NCBI GenBank assembly: GCA_036346275.1
Contig: CM070711.1
Location: 67,991,078 to 68,055,077, forward strand
Reading direction: 5' to 3'
Length of the DNA stretch: 64,000 nt
Source: Otatea glauca
Taxonomy: Eukaryota > Streptophyta > Magnoliopsida > Poales > Poaceae
The stretch's first letter is position 1, and the number at the start of each line of letters is the position of its first letter. The notes under the pieces are model-generated. The model was not told the DNA's origin, made no database searches, and saw nothing but the letters and a program-made list of their open reading frames with translations. Shown piece after piece: positions 1 through 11,430 of this stretch. The translations under genes were made by a program, and so were the position numbers.

Positions 1-351
1 TTTTCCTCTGTTCGTAATGCACAGAATACGCAGGGCTTTTGGGTATTCTAAAAAAAGTTAGTTGCAGAAATATTTGCCGTTTAAGGCACAATTTTGCTTC
101 TATAACTATACAAGAAGATGCTATCCGGTAGAGTGGTAGTTGTTATGTTTCAAACAGAAAAAAAAGAAAGGTGCGTTTGAAAAGCAAGTTTACTGTTGAC
201 TTGGCTCTGGCCGTCATCGGGGGCTACTTTGTCCCTTTCCTTATCCCTGTCAGGGTATCGGGTCCCTGTGGGCACGCCAGCACGGAATGGAAAGATGAGT
301 AGAGACGAGAGTGTACCTGGTTACGGCGTGCGCACCACGCTTGTTGTGCCT

Positions 352-760
352 CGACCATCAAGGGGGAGGGCCCTACAAGCCACCGACGCTCGCGCGATCA
401 CGCCACGCTTCGCGCGCCCCCACCGAGGGAGGCGCGCGGCGCGCCATGCCGATCTTGCGGCGGTCGCGCCACGCTTCGCCGTGCCCGTCCCACCGAAGGA
501 GGGCCCCACACGCCACCGATGCTCGTGCGGTCACGCCACGCCGCTACGCCCGACCACCGAGGAGGGCCGCGCCATGCTTGCCGCGCCCGGCCACGTTCGC
601 GCGCCTACCCACCGAGGGAGGGCCAACGCCATGCTCGCCACACCCCGGCCACGCTCGCGCGCCCCGACCGCAGGCGTTGTGCCACACTCGCCTCGCCCCA
701 CTGGTGGAGGGGGAGGGCCAGAGAGAGGCGGCCATCGACGGAGGCACTTGACCCGAGGCG
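352..760. repeat. GC-rich degenerate tandem repeat
   Basis: A unit of roughly 56-71 bp recurs about six times, each containing a version of caccgagggagggcc followed by gccatgctcgc-like and cacgccacgc-like blocks (starts near 352, 419, 490, 551, 607 and 697). The long overlapping open frames on both strands here come from the GC-rich repeat and show no recognisable domain, so I do not call a gene. Confidence 0.6.
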
Positions 761-2180
761 ATGGGAACGGAGGAGGCGGAGGGAGCGGAGGGACGCGATG
801 GTGGTGAGGCGACGAAGGGAGGCGATGCGGAGGATGCAGCAGAGGGAGCGGAGGTGAGGTGACGGAGGGAGCGAAGCTGCAGAGGGTGAGGACTACGGAG
901 GTATTGGGAATTTAGGATTTGAGGAACGGGGGCGGGGGCGGCCGAAGAGAATGGGAGCGGGGGCCGGTAATAGGGACCGATGAAATATCCCCGTACTCGT
1001 TTCCTCCGATGGGGATAAAATTCCCCAATTAACAGCTTCATCAGAAAAAAAAACTCCTCAATCTTTCTAACAGAGAAATTCCCAGCATGGAACGGGGAAC
1101 GAGGGCTATTGCCATCTCTATGCGGTGGCTGCATGGGAAACACACACCCCAACCCCTCCCAATCCATTTGCGCTGCCGCTGCGCCTGCCAACGACGACGA
1201 TGGTGCCTGGCCTGGCCGCGAGCGCATCGTTCGGTCGATCATCCAATCGCTCATGCGTCGCTGTAAGTTTTCAAAGCCGCGCTGACGGCGGGGCCCAGGC
1301 GCGCCAGATCCATAAATCCGCGTGCGGATCCAAGAAACGCTCCCACCCGGCCGGCCTGGCGGGCAGCGCAGCCCCGATGCGTCGCCCTCGGTGTCCATCG
1401 ATCGCTTCGCCTCGTGCGCACGCGCGAGGGCTCTCGCTCCCTGCCCGCCTGGCTGGCTTCAAATCGCGTCGCGCAGTGGCGTGGCCCGCCCCCATGCCCG
1501 TCGCGCTCACCCGTCGCCACCTCCTCCTGCCGAATTGTCGCGGCCTAGCTCGTGCCTCTGCGCTTGTCTGACGCGCGCGTCGAGCACTCGATCCTTTCAG
1601 AGCACCCACCTCTCCCTCGATCTCCCCCCTTGGACACATGCATGTGTCTTTTTTCTCGGCCGCGCTAGCTCCGGGCCGAGGCCGCTGCATGCCAAGCGAT
1701 CGGGCAGAAGCACCGTACGCAGTACAGCGGCGCGTGACGCGTGACATGAGGCGTGCGATCGATGGGGGGATTTGTTGGGTTGGTGATGGCGATGGGCTAT
1801 CTACGGTCAGGGGCAGGGCAGGGAGCGCGCGCGCTGTGCCAGCAACTAGCGGCCGTGGCGCCCCGCCCGGCAGGACAGTTGGAGAGCAGGAAAAAGCTGA
1901 AAAGAACGCGGCGGAGGCGGCCGGCCAGCGAATGTAGCTAGCTACCCCATAACGGAACACGACGTACGTCTCGGCTTATCGTCAGTTCACTGCCTCGTTA
2001 TAGTTTTACCCTGGGAAAAAGGTTGCTTGCTGTAATGCTGCTTGCCCATGGTGAAACATGCATCAGCATGGAATTACTAATCGAGAGGTGCTAAGCATTG
2101 ACCACAGAGTTTCCCAGACATATTACCATTCTCTCATTCTGTTGGTCAGTGTGCAGCTCAGGGTTTGTAAAACCGAATTG
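761..2180. other. GC-rich stretch without a supported gene
   Basis: No reading frame here has a recognisable domain. The sequence at 1090-1121 ends in ttgccatctcta, which looks like the terminus common to non-autonomous hAT elements of grasses, but I could not find a matching left end or an 8-bp duplication. From about 1,150 to 1,940 the sequence is GC-rich and open in several frames at once, which is typical of non-coding GC-rich DNA. Confidence 0.4.
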
Positions 2181-2247
2181 AAGTTGAAAATCTAATCATA
2201 GTCGGCATCTATATTCGTCGAAAATCGCTAAAAACCGAAGGGTTTTA

Positions 2248-2476
2248 GGTCGTGTTTGGTACGGCTCCAGCTCCACCAGATTCGTAGATCTGGTGGAGCT
2301 GGGTATTTGTAGCTCCACAGATCCGTGAAGCTAGATTTGTGAGTATATTAAGAGTGTTTAGGTAGGTCATCTTATTTAATTTTAGACTAAAAATATAAAC
2401 TTAATTCTATTTATTTTAGCCTATAAGATTCAGATCTGAGGTGGAGTCAGAATCTGGAGCTCTACCAAACAAGGCT
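2248..2476. mobile_element. Tourist-like (PIF/Harbinger) MITE
   Basis: A 229-bp element with imperfect terminal inverted repeats: the left end reads ggtcgtgtttggtacggctc and the right end, reverse-complemented, reads agccttgtttggtagagctc. It is flanked by TTA on both sides (2245-2247 and 2477-2479), the target site of the PIF/Harbinger superfamily. It has no coding capacity. Confidence 0.75.
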
Positions 2477-2664
2477 TTAATTTCAAACTTTTTGGAAAAA
2501 GTTTCAAACAAATAAAAAAAAATCAAAAATTGATCTATTTTCACAGATAATCGATCGTTCAAGCGAAAATTTTCGACGGCCGATTTTCACCAATAATCGA
2601 GCGGTTTATGTCCAGAAAATTTCCCAACTTTTTTTTGAATTTGACCGATTTATCGACCGGTATA

Positions 2665-3073
2665 GGCGCTGTTTGGGGGCTGTACTTCAACTTTAGGCCA
2701 AAAGCTCCCTTAAAACAGCATGGCTGCGAAGCAGCTGGGAAGCTAAGCCACAGCAGAAGCACCCCCAAAAACTGCAGCTACCGAGGAGGAGCTTTTCAGT
2801 TGTGGTTTCGCTTGACCACCTCGCACCTCGCTCGCTCCGCTTTCCCGACCTTCGCCACTCCGCCTCACCGCCTCCACGTCACCTCCCCACTTGGACGCCA
2901 CTGTACTTCGCTATGTTGCTACCTCTTCTCTCGGTTGACCCTCAAAAGCTACAACAAAGACGAATTTGCCAAACAAAGATAATAAGAAAAGCCATAGCCA
3001 CAAGTTCACATTGCTTTCTGACCTACCAAATCAAAAACAGTTTTTAACGGTAGCGACTCTTTCAAACAGGTCC
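2665..3073. mobile_element. Small TIR element (MITE)
   Basis: About 409 bp between the termini ggcgctgtttg and (reverse-complemented) ggacctgtttg, flanked by ATA on both sides (2662-2664 and 3074-3076). It interrupts the same AT-rich repeat as the Tourist-like MITE just upstream. A GC-richer centre (2800-2940) has no recognisable protein. Superfamily not certain. Confidence 0.55.
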
Positions 3074-3507
3074 ATAGTTTATCGAACCGGTTTGATACAA
3101 TCGAAAATCGCAATTTTTAAAGATTTTCATTGATATTTGAAACCTATATAGGTCGAAATGATGAAAGGGAGGCATCTGCTTGTGCTCGGGATTCATGTGA
3201 TCAGCATTTACAGCTACGCCGATTACTTGTACGGACACAGATGCAGACAAAGGGCGACGTGAGGATCACTATTGAACATTGAGAGGTGTAATTGTTGATC
3301 GAGGAAACAGATTAAAAAAACGTTGCTCTCTCTCTCACACACATTGGAGGCACATGCACATATACATTAATTTGTTCATCCCAGAAAGGGTAACAATCTA
3401 TGTAGGAAGGTTCGTGTCTCTCTAATTAAGTTGCATGCATTATATTTTTTCAATGAATGCATGCATTATATTCCATTCTCCGTTGACGACTGCTTCGAGA
3501 TGCTCAT

Positions 3508-4703
3508 TAGAGGTGCAATCGGATTGGATAATTTTCAACTGACCGATCGACTGGACAGCTTCGAATCAAATTCGGATGCTTTTTCGGATAGTTTTCGGAT
3601 TCGGATTCAGATTCGGGAGATTACTATCCGTCGGTTCAGGACATTCCTAGAAAATTTTCGGATATTTTTGAAAAGAATATTTCGGATATCCGAATCCCCC
3701 GTTCGGCAATCTCTTATGCAACTGAGCTCACACGCATGCCTGCCATTCGGTCTTCGCTCCCTCCGTCGACCTCCACCCGCCGCCCTCCATCGCTGATCTG
3801 AGCACCTCCACCGCTAGCCGGATCTACGCACCTCCACCGCCCGCCAGATCGGAGCCGCGGACCTCCACGGCCACGACGTATTGAGCAGCGATCGAATCCG
3901 TTGCTGCCGAGGTCAAGGAAACCGTTGCCGCTGAGGTCGAGGTCGAGGAAGCCGGCCACCGGATCTAGGACGGGGAGGGGTTGCCGCCACCATCAGATCT
4001 AGGTCGAGGCGGCGCGTGGCCGCGGCAGAGCGAGGTTGAGGCGCGAGGGCGGGGCGACGTGTGGCTGAGGGTCGAGGCGGCGGCGCGCGGCTGAGGTCGA
4101 GGGCGGGGCGGTGTGTGGCCGAGTCTCGAGGTAGGGGTAGCGCACGACTGAGGTGCGAGGGCGGGGTGGCGTGTGGCCGAGGCCCGATGTGGCGCGTGGC
4201 CGAGGTGGCGTGAGGCCGAGGTGGCGCGGTCCAACCGAGGAAGAAAGAAGGAGGTGGAAGGGAGGCAAAGGAAGGGAAGAAAGGAAGGAGAAGGAAAGGG
4301 GCATACGGCCAGGAGAAAAAGGAAAGTAGAAAAAGAAAAGAAAGGAAGGAGGAAAAAAAAGAGAAAAATAGGACGGAGCTGGATTTATGACGACGAACTC
4401 AATTTAGTTTGTTTAAATATAGTGGAAAATCCTAATATCAACTCTTGATATTAATTATGTTACATTCGAACTCATATGGTTAATTAATTATTGTTATATG
4501 TTTGCTATATGCGGTATCTATTGTCACGCGATATCCGACAAAAAATATTTGGTGCCGTATTGATTCCGCTCTGCATTCGCTTCGAATCCGTAACCGATAT
4601 TATCCGCATCGTATCCGTATCCGAATCTAAATCCGATAAAAAAAATATAGTTTAAGATATAAAAAAACGATATTCTACCGAATTCAAACCGATTATACCC
4701 CTA
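3508..4703. mobile_element. Non-autonomous hAT element with perfect 8-bp TSD
   Basis: The element is 1,196 bp. Its termini are tagaggtgcaatcgg and (reverse-complemented) taggggtataatcgg, and the octamer atgctcat occurs directly outside both ends (3500-3507 and 4704-4711). An 8-bp duplication with short TIRs is diagnostic of the hAT superfamily. Near each end are many subterminal copies of ttcggat/atccgaa, which in this superfamily can be transposase-binding sites. The centre (about 3760-4240) is a GC-rich low-complexity block built from cgaggcgg/gtggccgagg words, followed by a purine-rich run. No transposase frame is present, so it depends on a relative. Confidence 0.85.
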
Positions 4704-5177
4704 ATGCTCATGCATGAACAGGTTGATTAGCAGATTCATGCATGTTCGATCTTATGTTTGCCGATAGCTTGCACGGAGCCACGGAGACGATAGAGGCCAT
4801 TCAACAGCAATTCCCAATGTCTCTGTTTCGTGACTCAGGCTCAGGAAGCACCGCATACTCGCATAGTACACTATACGTTGAGGAGACAAGATTTTGTGAA
4901 GGACCTATGATTTGACTAGTAAGCCAGCTGGCTAGCTAGGATCACTAGTACAGAAAATGCTTTGTCAGACGTTCAAACTCGTTACCACAATTAATTTTCT
5001 GAACGGTCTATAAACATGTGTCAGTATAATTTAGAAACCGTATGTGAAACACATATCACAGATGGTTAATATCAAAAACAGTCTGTGATATGTGATTATC
5101 ACAAACAGTTTTTATCTAGAACCATCTGTGATATTAAACTATCACAGACCATTTTTATCTAGAGTCGTCTATGATAG

Positions 5178-5945
5178 CCTTTTTTTCCTTACCTCTATTA
5201 GGAGAACTTCCATGAGTAGTATCTATTGTTTCAAATTTTCTTCTCCTTAGATATTTCTTCAATGATATTTACAAGGCACAACCAGTTATAGATTTTATAA
5301 TTGAGTATCTAAATATCTTAAATGATTCGAGGCACAGCTTGTTTGGCCAGGATCATCTTAAAGCATAAATATTTTTAGTATTTTCATCTACTTTCTTATT
5401 ATAATGTTGACGGATTCTAAGGCAAATCCAATCCCATTCATAGTTAATCCTAAAAGTTGTCATATTTTGATTTATCTTTCACTTCATCATTATACCCGAA
5501 TAAGAATACCATAGATAGCCTATTTTCACTCTGGTTTTGGCTATGAACAGGACCAAAGTAATCCTATTTATGCACAAGTTCGAAGTGAAAATAGGTTCCT
5601 TATAGTATTCTCATTTAGGGATGAGAATGAAGTGGAAGCGATAAATCAGATCATGATAACTTTTAGGACGAACTGTGGATGAAATTGGATTTTTTCTTGG
5701 AATCCATCAACATTACAATAAGAAAGTAGATAAAAATTCTACAAATATTCATACTTTAAGATGATTCCGGCCAGACAAGCTATACCTCCATGTATCTATG
5801 ATATTTAGATATTTAATTACAAAATTTATAACTGGTCGTACCTTGTAAATATCATTGCGGAAATATCTAAAGAGAAGAAATTTTCGAACAACAGTACTAT
5901 TCATGGAAGTTCTACCAAGAGAGGAAAAAAAACTTTTGATTCTAA
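5178..5945. repeat. Fold-back repeat with ~350-bp arms
   Basis: The stretch from about 5180 to 5535 is the imperfect reverse complement of about 5585 to 5945 (roughly 80% by eye), with a spacer near 50 bp. Matching landmarks include gaacttccatga (left) against tcatggaagttc (right), and atctactttcttatt against its complement. A single copy of the right arm, in direct orientation, recurs at about 9483-9830. A transcript through this region would form a long hairpin. Confidence 0.85.
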
Positions 5946-6299
5946 CAAGCAAAATATTATTCAGTCATTGGATTCAAGATGAGTAAATATTAAGGATAAT
6001 TTCTGGTGACAATACATTGATAAGATGTGAAAATTTTCAGATTCACACCAAGGAAAGGGCATCAAAGATTGGATAAATTGTTGTACATTTTATACAATTC
6101 AACCAGAGGATGACAAATAGGTTTCAACAGTTGCGTGAGGAAGGGTCTAAAGGAAAGAGATCTAACCCATTGGACTTTGGTGTTTTCGATTTGGAATTTG
6201 GTGTTGGAATTTTGGTGATTTGTCATGAATACCCCCTTGCATGATCCAAGAGATAACATGTTGGATTTTGCCTTGGAATATTCCTATGACAATATCGGG

Positions 6300-6905
6300 C
6301 GTGTTCATCGGATAAAAAAACAAAAATGGCCTCTAAACAGTACAATCCAGCGGGTCGCGGGATTTTTTTTTACAATTTCAGCGGTCCAGATCCCCGGTTT
6401 ATTTTTCCACCGCTATTTCTGTTATTTTATCCATGAACGGCTAATCGCGGAAAAAATTATACGTATCGTGCTAGAACAGTGAAAAATTCCAAAAAATTAT
6501 AGTCCATCATAAAATATTTTTTATTTTTTTCTTCATAAATACATACAAAAAAATATTAGCCGCATCCTCCGAAAAAATAGAAAAATAAAAACACCGCCGT
6601 CGTCGCCTCCGTGTGGCGGTAGCATCCGCCTCCTCCGCCTACCACGCGGCCCTCGAAATCCAGCGGTCGGCGACCGCAGGATTCCAGCCAATTCACGCTC
6701 CTATGCGCCGCGGGAAAATAAAAAATTATTTTATTCGGGCGTGCGACAATAAAAAAATATTCCCGAAAAAATAAAAAATAAATAAAAATTTTAAGCAGCC
6801 GGTGACCGCTGGAAACATGGGAAAAAATAAAAAAAAATCATGCGGTCGGTGACCGCTGGAAATGAAGTAAAAAATAAAAAAAAAAAAAAATTCACGCTGT
6901 TGCAT
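6300..6905. repeat. AT-rich repeat with ggtgaccgc palindromes
   Basis: Long A/T runs are punctuated by three copies of a GC-rich near-palindrome (gcggtcggtgaccgctgg type) near 6661, 6796 and 6842. Related phrases occur at 41.6-42.3 kb and 45.06-45.18 kb, so this is a dispersed family. No gene is supported; open frames are in A/T runs. Confidence 0.5.
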
Positions 6906-8366
6906 CATTGGAATGTCTTGTTAGGGGCTATTTTTGAAATTGCTTGAATCATGGGGCTAATTCCTAAAAAATAAAAAGGAGGCCAAAAAGGTAAAAATTT
7001 CTATGTCACCTTGAAAAATGCAATTTAACGGCAAAAACTATGACTAGCCACCAGTAAAGAACTGTGTCCCATTGAGGTTGGAACAACTGTTGTGAATGTA
7101 TTACTAATTTCACACAAAGGCACACACATTTGAATTTTTAGCTAAACTTATCATGTGCAACAAACAGAGAAATGAATTCTTAAGGTGAAAATTCTAACAT
7201 GGGCAGACATTGTTTAGATGGGATTAAGAAGTTTTAGGATCAAATTTTCATTAAGAAACTATAAATCAAGTTCATCACAAATCAATCAATGTCAGTATAG
7301 AGCTGCAAAACATAAGTACACATGGGGTAATTTCAAAGAACAAACCAGTGATTTTACAAGACTCACAACGAGTTTCTCTGCACTTTAGGACAGCTAAAGT
7401 AAACTAAAGGTAAACAAAGTTCACTTGGCATTTGATTTCATGCCTACTCCTTTGATTTATAGCCCGGCTGAGTACACGTCCCTCACAGGGTGTTAATGTT
7501 TTGTTTCCTTTCTCTCCTCTTCTTTCATTAGATTATGCACAATTACAATCTGCATTGGAATGGCATACAGGTATTTTATCAGATGATAGAGTTATGAGAA
7601 TATGCCAAAGCATAATGCAAGTCAGTGTATAGTCTCAAAAATACATGTATTTAAGGGTAATTGTTGTCACTTTTATATAATGCATATATGAAGAGAGATA
7701 ATTGATGCATTGTATGAGCTCTAAAAACTAATATTGAGAAAATAGCCCGATAATAATGAAACAAAACATGCTACTGAAATTATCTGAAGCAAGAAATGAA
7801 AGGACAAACCAACTTTTCCACTAATCACTGGAAAAGTGTTACATAGCTGAAAATTCATCTTTACACAATGTCAACACACAGTAAGAACTTTTCATAGTTC
7901 TATTAGGCTCTATTTCAGGATAGGTAGCACAATTATAAACTACTTTATGCTTTGCATGTCAAAAGCATAGGATAAATCCTTTGTAAACAGAAATGACGTG
8001 TCGAGAGGCGCTTTAGCATACAAATATGAAAGTACATTACAGTACATTTAGAATAGCCTACACATATATCATACTACAAAAAAAGGATCTTCCAGTTTAA
8101 TTGTTTCATCTAGTAGATTAAGTTAGGATTATAATAAATTATGCCTAAAAATGTGTTCCAAAAATGAAATGCAATACAATTTACTATATTCATGTCATGC
8201 TAAACAACTAGTATCTCCATCAAGTTCATCGCAAGAAAAATTTACAACAAAACTTCATTTGAGCAGTCTACATGAGGATTAGTAATAGAATGTCAATGTG
8301 TAAACACTAGACACTAGATGACAATGGGAACAACAGGAAGCACAAGGATGAGATGAGGAAGCAAAC
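6906..8366. other. AT-rich interior of CACTA-like element 1, no gene seen
   Basis: A moderately AT-rich stretch without any long open frame or recognisable domain on either strand. It lies downstream, in the minus direction, of the gene fragment at 8367-8650 and could be its captured intron or flanking sequence, but nothing in it allows a firm statement. Confidence 0.4.
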
Positions 8367-8650
8367 CTTGTAATCGAGGAGCATCTGGGGCATCTTCTTC
8401 ATCAGTTCAACAATATTCGCAGGCCTAAAAATGAATCAAACATGAAGCAAGGAGGCATAATGCAAGGAAGAGCCAAGAAATGCGTGGCACTTACTTCTCG
8501 ATGGTGATATGGTCGCACTTGTATCCCTTGTGCTTGGTGCGCATCTCACCGCGGGGAGGGTCGTAGGTCCAATCCTCGCTGGTGAGGACGACCTCCTTGT
8601 GGAGGTGAGTGCGCTTACGTGCACTTCGAGGGGCTAGGTTTTTGGGTGCC
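8367..8650 (-). pseudogene. Captured host gene fragment, two exons, unidentified
   Basis: On the minus strand an open exon (8495 to about 8650) encodes ...ARKRTHLHKEVVLTSEDW, then WTYDPPRGEMRTKHKGYK and CDHITIEK, and ends at a consensus GTAAGT donor. The next exon (8367-8424) starts after a T-rich acceptor ending in TAG and continues in phase with PANIVELMKKMPQ up to LLDYK, again followed by GT. Correct phase across the intron and protein-like composition argue for a real gene fragment rather than chance. No in-frame ATG is visible at the 5' side; the upstream GC-rich region holds two aaaccctag-type telo-box motifs typical of plant 5' UTRs. I do not recognise the protein. It sits inside CACTA-like element 1, antisense to it, so it was probably captured. 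Confidence 0.6.
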
Positions 8651-8935
8651 ACGGCAGCAGAGAGGGGAGGGGCTAGGGTTTTGGGGGCACAGAGGTGGGA
8701 AGGTAGTGGCTCACGCTGTGGGGAGCCTCCTCATCGACCCCGGGGGGATCCTCCTCAGGCGGCGAGGCGTCGGCAACGTCGGCGCAAGCGTAGATGGGTG
8801 TGGAGCTGTGACGAGGGGTGGGGTGTAGTGAGGGAGATCGGCGGTGAAGCGGGAAAGCCGAGGGGCGAGGGAGAAGCCGAGAGGGCGCTGGGATCAAGGG
8901 ATGAGAAACAGAAACTACTTATAGTGTGAGAGGGG
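8651..8935 (-). other. GC-rich putative 5' leader of the captured fragment
   Basis: A purine-rich (plus strand), GC-rich stretch between the captured exons and the right subterminal repeats of CACTA-like element 1. Read on the minus strand it resembles a plant 5' UTR/promoter-proximal region, with telo-box-like aaaccctag motifs near 8670-8685. Open frames on both strands show no domain. Confidence 0.35.
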
Positions 8936-9997
8936 AGATATCACAAACGGTTTGTGGCAAGAACCATTTGTGATAAGCTGATATCACAGATGGCTCGTGA
9001 TAAAAACCGTCCGTGATACTTCACAGACAGTTTGTGATATTAGCTTATCATAGTCGCTTCTTAGTATATCCAGTTACTTGGACGGTCGCGCTAGCAAAAC
9101 CGTCTGTGATTAGCTTTAACATAGACGTTTTTTGAAAACCATCTGTAATGAGGCGTCTAATATAGACCTTTTTGTAGTAGTAGATGATGATGCATTCGCA
9201 CTTATTTAAGCAAAGGACATCAAGAACCTAGCCATGATGCAAAATTATAAAGACGAGAATATATAGAAGAAACAATTTTTTCTCATTAAGAAGAAAACAT
9301 GCATCCAAATTTGAGTCGAGGATGACTAAACTTGGGTGGCGGGGCTGTACATGATGCAGTTATGTTAAGGGTGTATACAATAAGACCACCTCAATTTACT
9401 CTTAGCATGTACACATCAGTTTTTTTTCCTATGTGGTAGAGTGAGAAAAGAGGAGAGAGTGATCATGTTCCTATACAATACCAGAGTAAAAATAGGTTGC
9501 ATATGGTATTCTCATTCAGGGATGAGGATGAAGTAGAAGATAAATCAGAGCATGACAACTTTCAAGACGAACTGTGGATGGAATTGGATTTTGCCTTGGA
9601 ATCCATCACTATTAGAAAAAGAAAGGGGATGAAAGTGCTACAAATGTTCATATTTTATGACCCTCCTTATCAGATAAGCTGTTGCATCAATACATCTAGG
9701 ATGTTTTGATATTCAATTGCAAATCTATAATTGGTTATACCTTAAAAATTTCATTGCAGAAATATCTAAAGAGAAGAAAATTTCGAACAATAGATACTAA
9801 TCATGAAAGTTCTGCCAAGAGAGGTAGGGGAAAATATTATTTCATAGTTCAAGACAAGAAAACCTTACCACAAATATAATAACAAAATATTTCATAGTTT
9901 AGGTGACAATACATTAACAAAATATGATATATACTACAAATATCAACAAGCGTACATTGAGAAACCCCATAATTTCATAGTTCAATACAAGAAGACC

Positions 9998-10464
9998 TTA
10001 GGATTTTTTCATGTCTGCCATCAAATGTGCCATAGCTTCCGCAACACAGGTTTCTCGGTTCTCTCTGATGTTCCATAATTCCGGTACAGTGCTAATTTGT
10101 TTGACACCAATAACCGATTGATCTTCAATAATATCTCTTAATCCCTACAAAAGCGATCATATTGTTGTGAAAGGGGTATCTTGGCATATTATTAGTAATC
10201 ATGTTGAATTAAATACTACAAACCTTTATATTACCTCTATAAGATCAGCTTTGGCTTCTTTCAGCTCTGCATTAGCCCTGCGGTCTTTTATGATGAGTGC
10301 CATGTTAAGGGATTCAATATCTTGCAATTTGTCATCTATGTCTTTCAGTTATTGTTTCATCTCATAAATCTTTTCAGTTAACTCAGACTTGCCCTTCAGT
10401 TGTTTGATCTCCACATCAAGTTTTTGTTTAGCTTCTAACAGCTTTTCCATGTTGTCTATTTTAT
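9998..10464 (-). pseudogene. FDM/IDN2-like (coiled-coil/XH) gene fragment
   Basis: Minus-strand exon 10235-10464 encodes a coiled coil containing NMEKLLEAKQKLDVEIKQLK, then LQDIESLNMALIIKDRR and AELKEAKADLIE, and ends at a GT donor. Exon 9998-10144 follows a TGTAG acceptor in phase with GLRDIIEDQSVIGVKQI and the signature VPELWNIRENRE, then a TAA stop. The order, a MEKxLxAKQKLxxEIxxLKG coiled coil, an ELxEAKxxLIEGL linker and a terminal VPELWN block, is that of the FACTOR OF DNA METHYLATION/IDN2 family, whose XH domain acts with SGS3-like proteins in RNA-directed DNA methylation. Most of the XH domain between GVKQ and VPELWN is missing and an in-frame TAA lies at 10349-10351, so this is a pseudogene. 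Family assignment is from remembered motifs. Confidence 0.65.
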
Positions 10465-11242
10465 CAAAATCAGATTACAGGACCTTGAATAATGTGAGCT
10501 AAAAAGGTTTGATAGATTCCAAACATAGTACATAAAACCTCATATGCATGGGAACACCACCACAATATTTAAACTAATCCCTCTGTTTCATGTTGTCATA
10601 CTAGGCCGCTCTTTTTTTTACATTATAAGTAATGCTGCCTTTTCAAGAAAAATCTACAACATCCTACTGATCCAATAGCCTTCACTCAATTGCAGCACAC
10701 ATCTAGTCAACATTTTCACTTGTTCGAAACTTCTTAAACAAGGTTAACTGCAATTAAAATTTTTGTAATAAGTGCCATAGTGACTTATGATAACAATTGG
10801 AATGAGTAAAATTAAGAGTTTTAGGTTTTTTGTCAGAAAAGAAGAATATATATGTGTTCTGGTCCTTGAGGGCTAAAGCGAGGTTTTGCAGGCATTTAAT
10901 TTTTTTGCACCAATATGATAATTTCTCCACTACCTGCACATCTACGTAGTTGAGAAAACAAAAACTACACAAGACTAAACAAAAACTACACAAGACTAAA
11001 CGACTAATAGAGCATGGAAAGTAAACATTGTGTTTATTGAATTGGCTATAACAGCTAGAGAGAGGATCGTAACCTCTCCTACCCAACAATTCAAGATCTA
11101 CAACCGAATCGAAGGAGTTCGCACATTCCAATTAAAGGATCCCATGAGCTCAATCCAGCAGGAAGTCACACCAATGCACACAACACGATACATGAGCAAT
11201 CGATCACTAAGTGCCATGCGATCTCACCTTGAAGGGCGGTGA
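10465..11242 (-). other. Probable intron between leader and coiled-coil exons
   Basis: An AT-rich stretch with no protein-like frame. On the minus strand it begins directly after the sequence cccttcaag followed by gtgagatcg near 11232, a good splice donor, and ends before the coiled-coil exon. This is consistent with a long first intron, but the acceptor was not firmly placed. Confidence 0.35.
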
Positions 11243-11430
11243 CGTGGTCTTGGGGGCGGGAGGTGAGGTGACAGAGCGGACGGCGAAGCGGAGGAGGTCA
11301 GCGGGGAGGAGGTAGCCGAGGAGGAGGTAGGCGGGGAAGAGGTAGCCGAGGAGGAGGTCGTTGGGGAGGAGTTCGCCCAGGAGGAGGATGCCGGGGGGCT
11401 AGGGTTTGGGAGAGACGAAACGACTTGAGA
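11243..11430 (-). other. GC-rich leader exon with 15-30 bp repeats
   Basis: Plus-strand gaggaggtagccgag-type words repeat in tandem. On the minus strand the region reads as an open leucine-rich frame with the repeated unit LLLGYLLPA and ends at a splice donor, while a telo-box-like aaaccctagcc lies upstream near 11400. There is no in-frame ATG. It may be the 5' exon of the chimeric transcript inside CACTA-like element 2. Confidence 0.35.

Larger units (their letters stand above)
2181..3130. repeat. AT-rich tcgaaaatcg repeat, split by two MITEs
   Basis: Short phrases such as cgaaaatcg, cgattttc and accgatttatcgacc recur at 2200-2240, 2530-2660 and 3075-3120. The same vocabulary returns at 13840-14165, so both places are copies of one dispersed AT-rich repeat. 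Two small elements, described separately, interrupt this copy. No coding signal. Confidence 0.5.
4943..9182. mobile_element. CACTA-like element 1 carrying a host gene fragment
   Basis: The left end starts cactagtacagaaaa. The right end, reverse-complemented, starts tactactacaaaaag, one mismatch from CACTA at its last base. GAT flanks both ends (4940-4942 and 9183-9185), the 3-bp duplication expected of CACTA elements. Both subterminal regions (about 4965-5180 and 8936-9170) are packed with direct and inverted copies of atcacagacggtt-type motifs, a hallmark of this superfamily. No transposase is seen. Inside are a large fold-back repeat, an AT-rich region with ggtgaccgctgg palindromes, and an antisense spliced gene fragment near the right end. 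Confidence 0.75.

Noticed and set aside
196..1960. Long overlapping open frames on both strands
   Set aside because: They lie in GC-rich degenerate tandem repeats, several frames are open at once, most apparent starts are not ATG, and no domain is recognisable.
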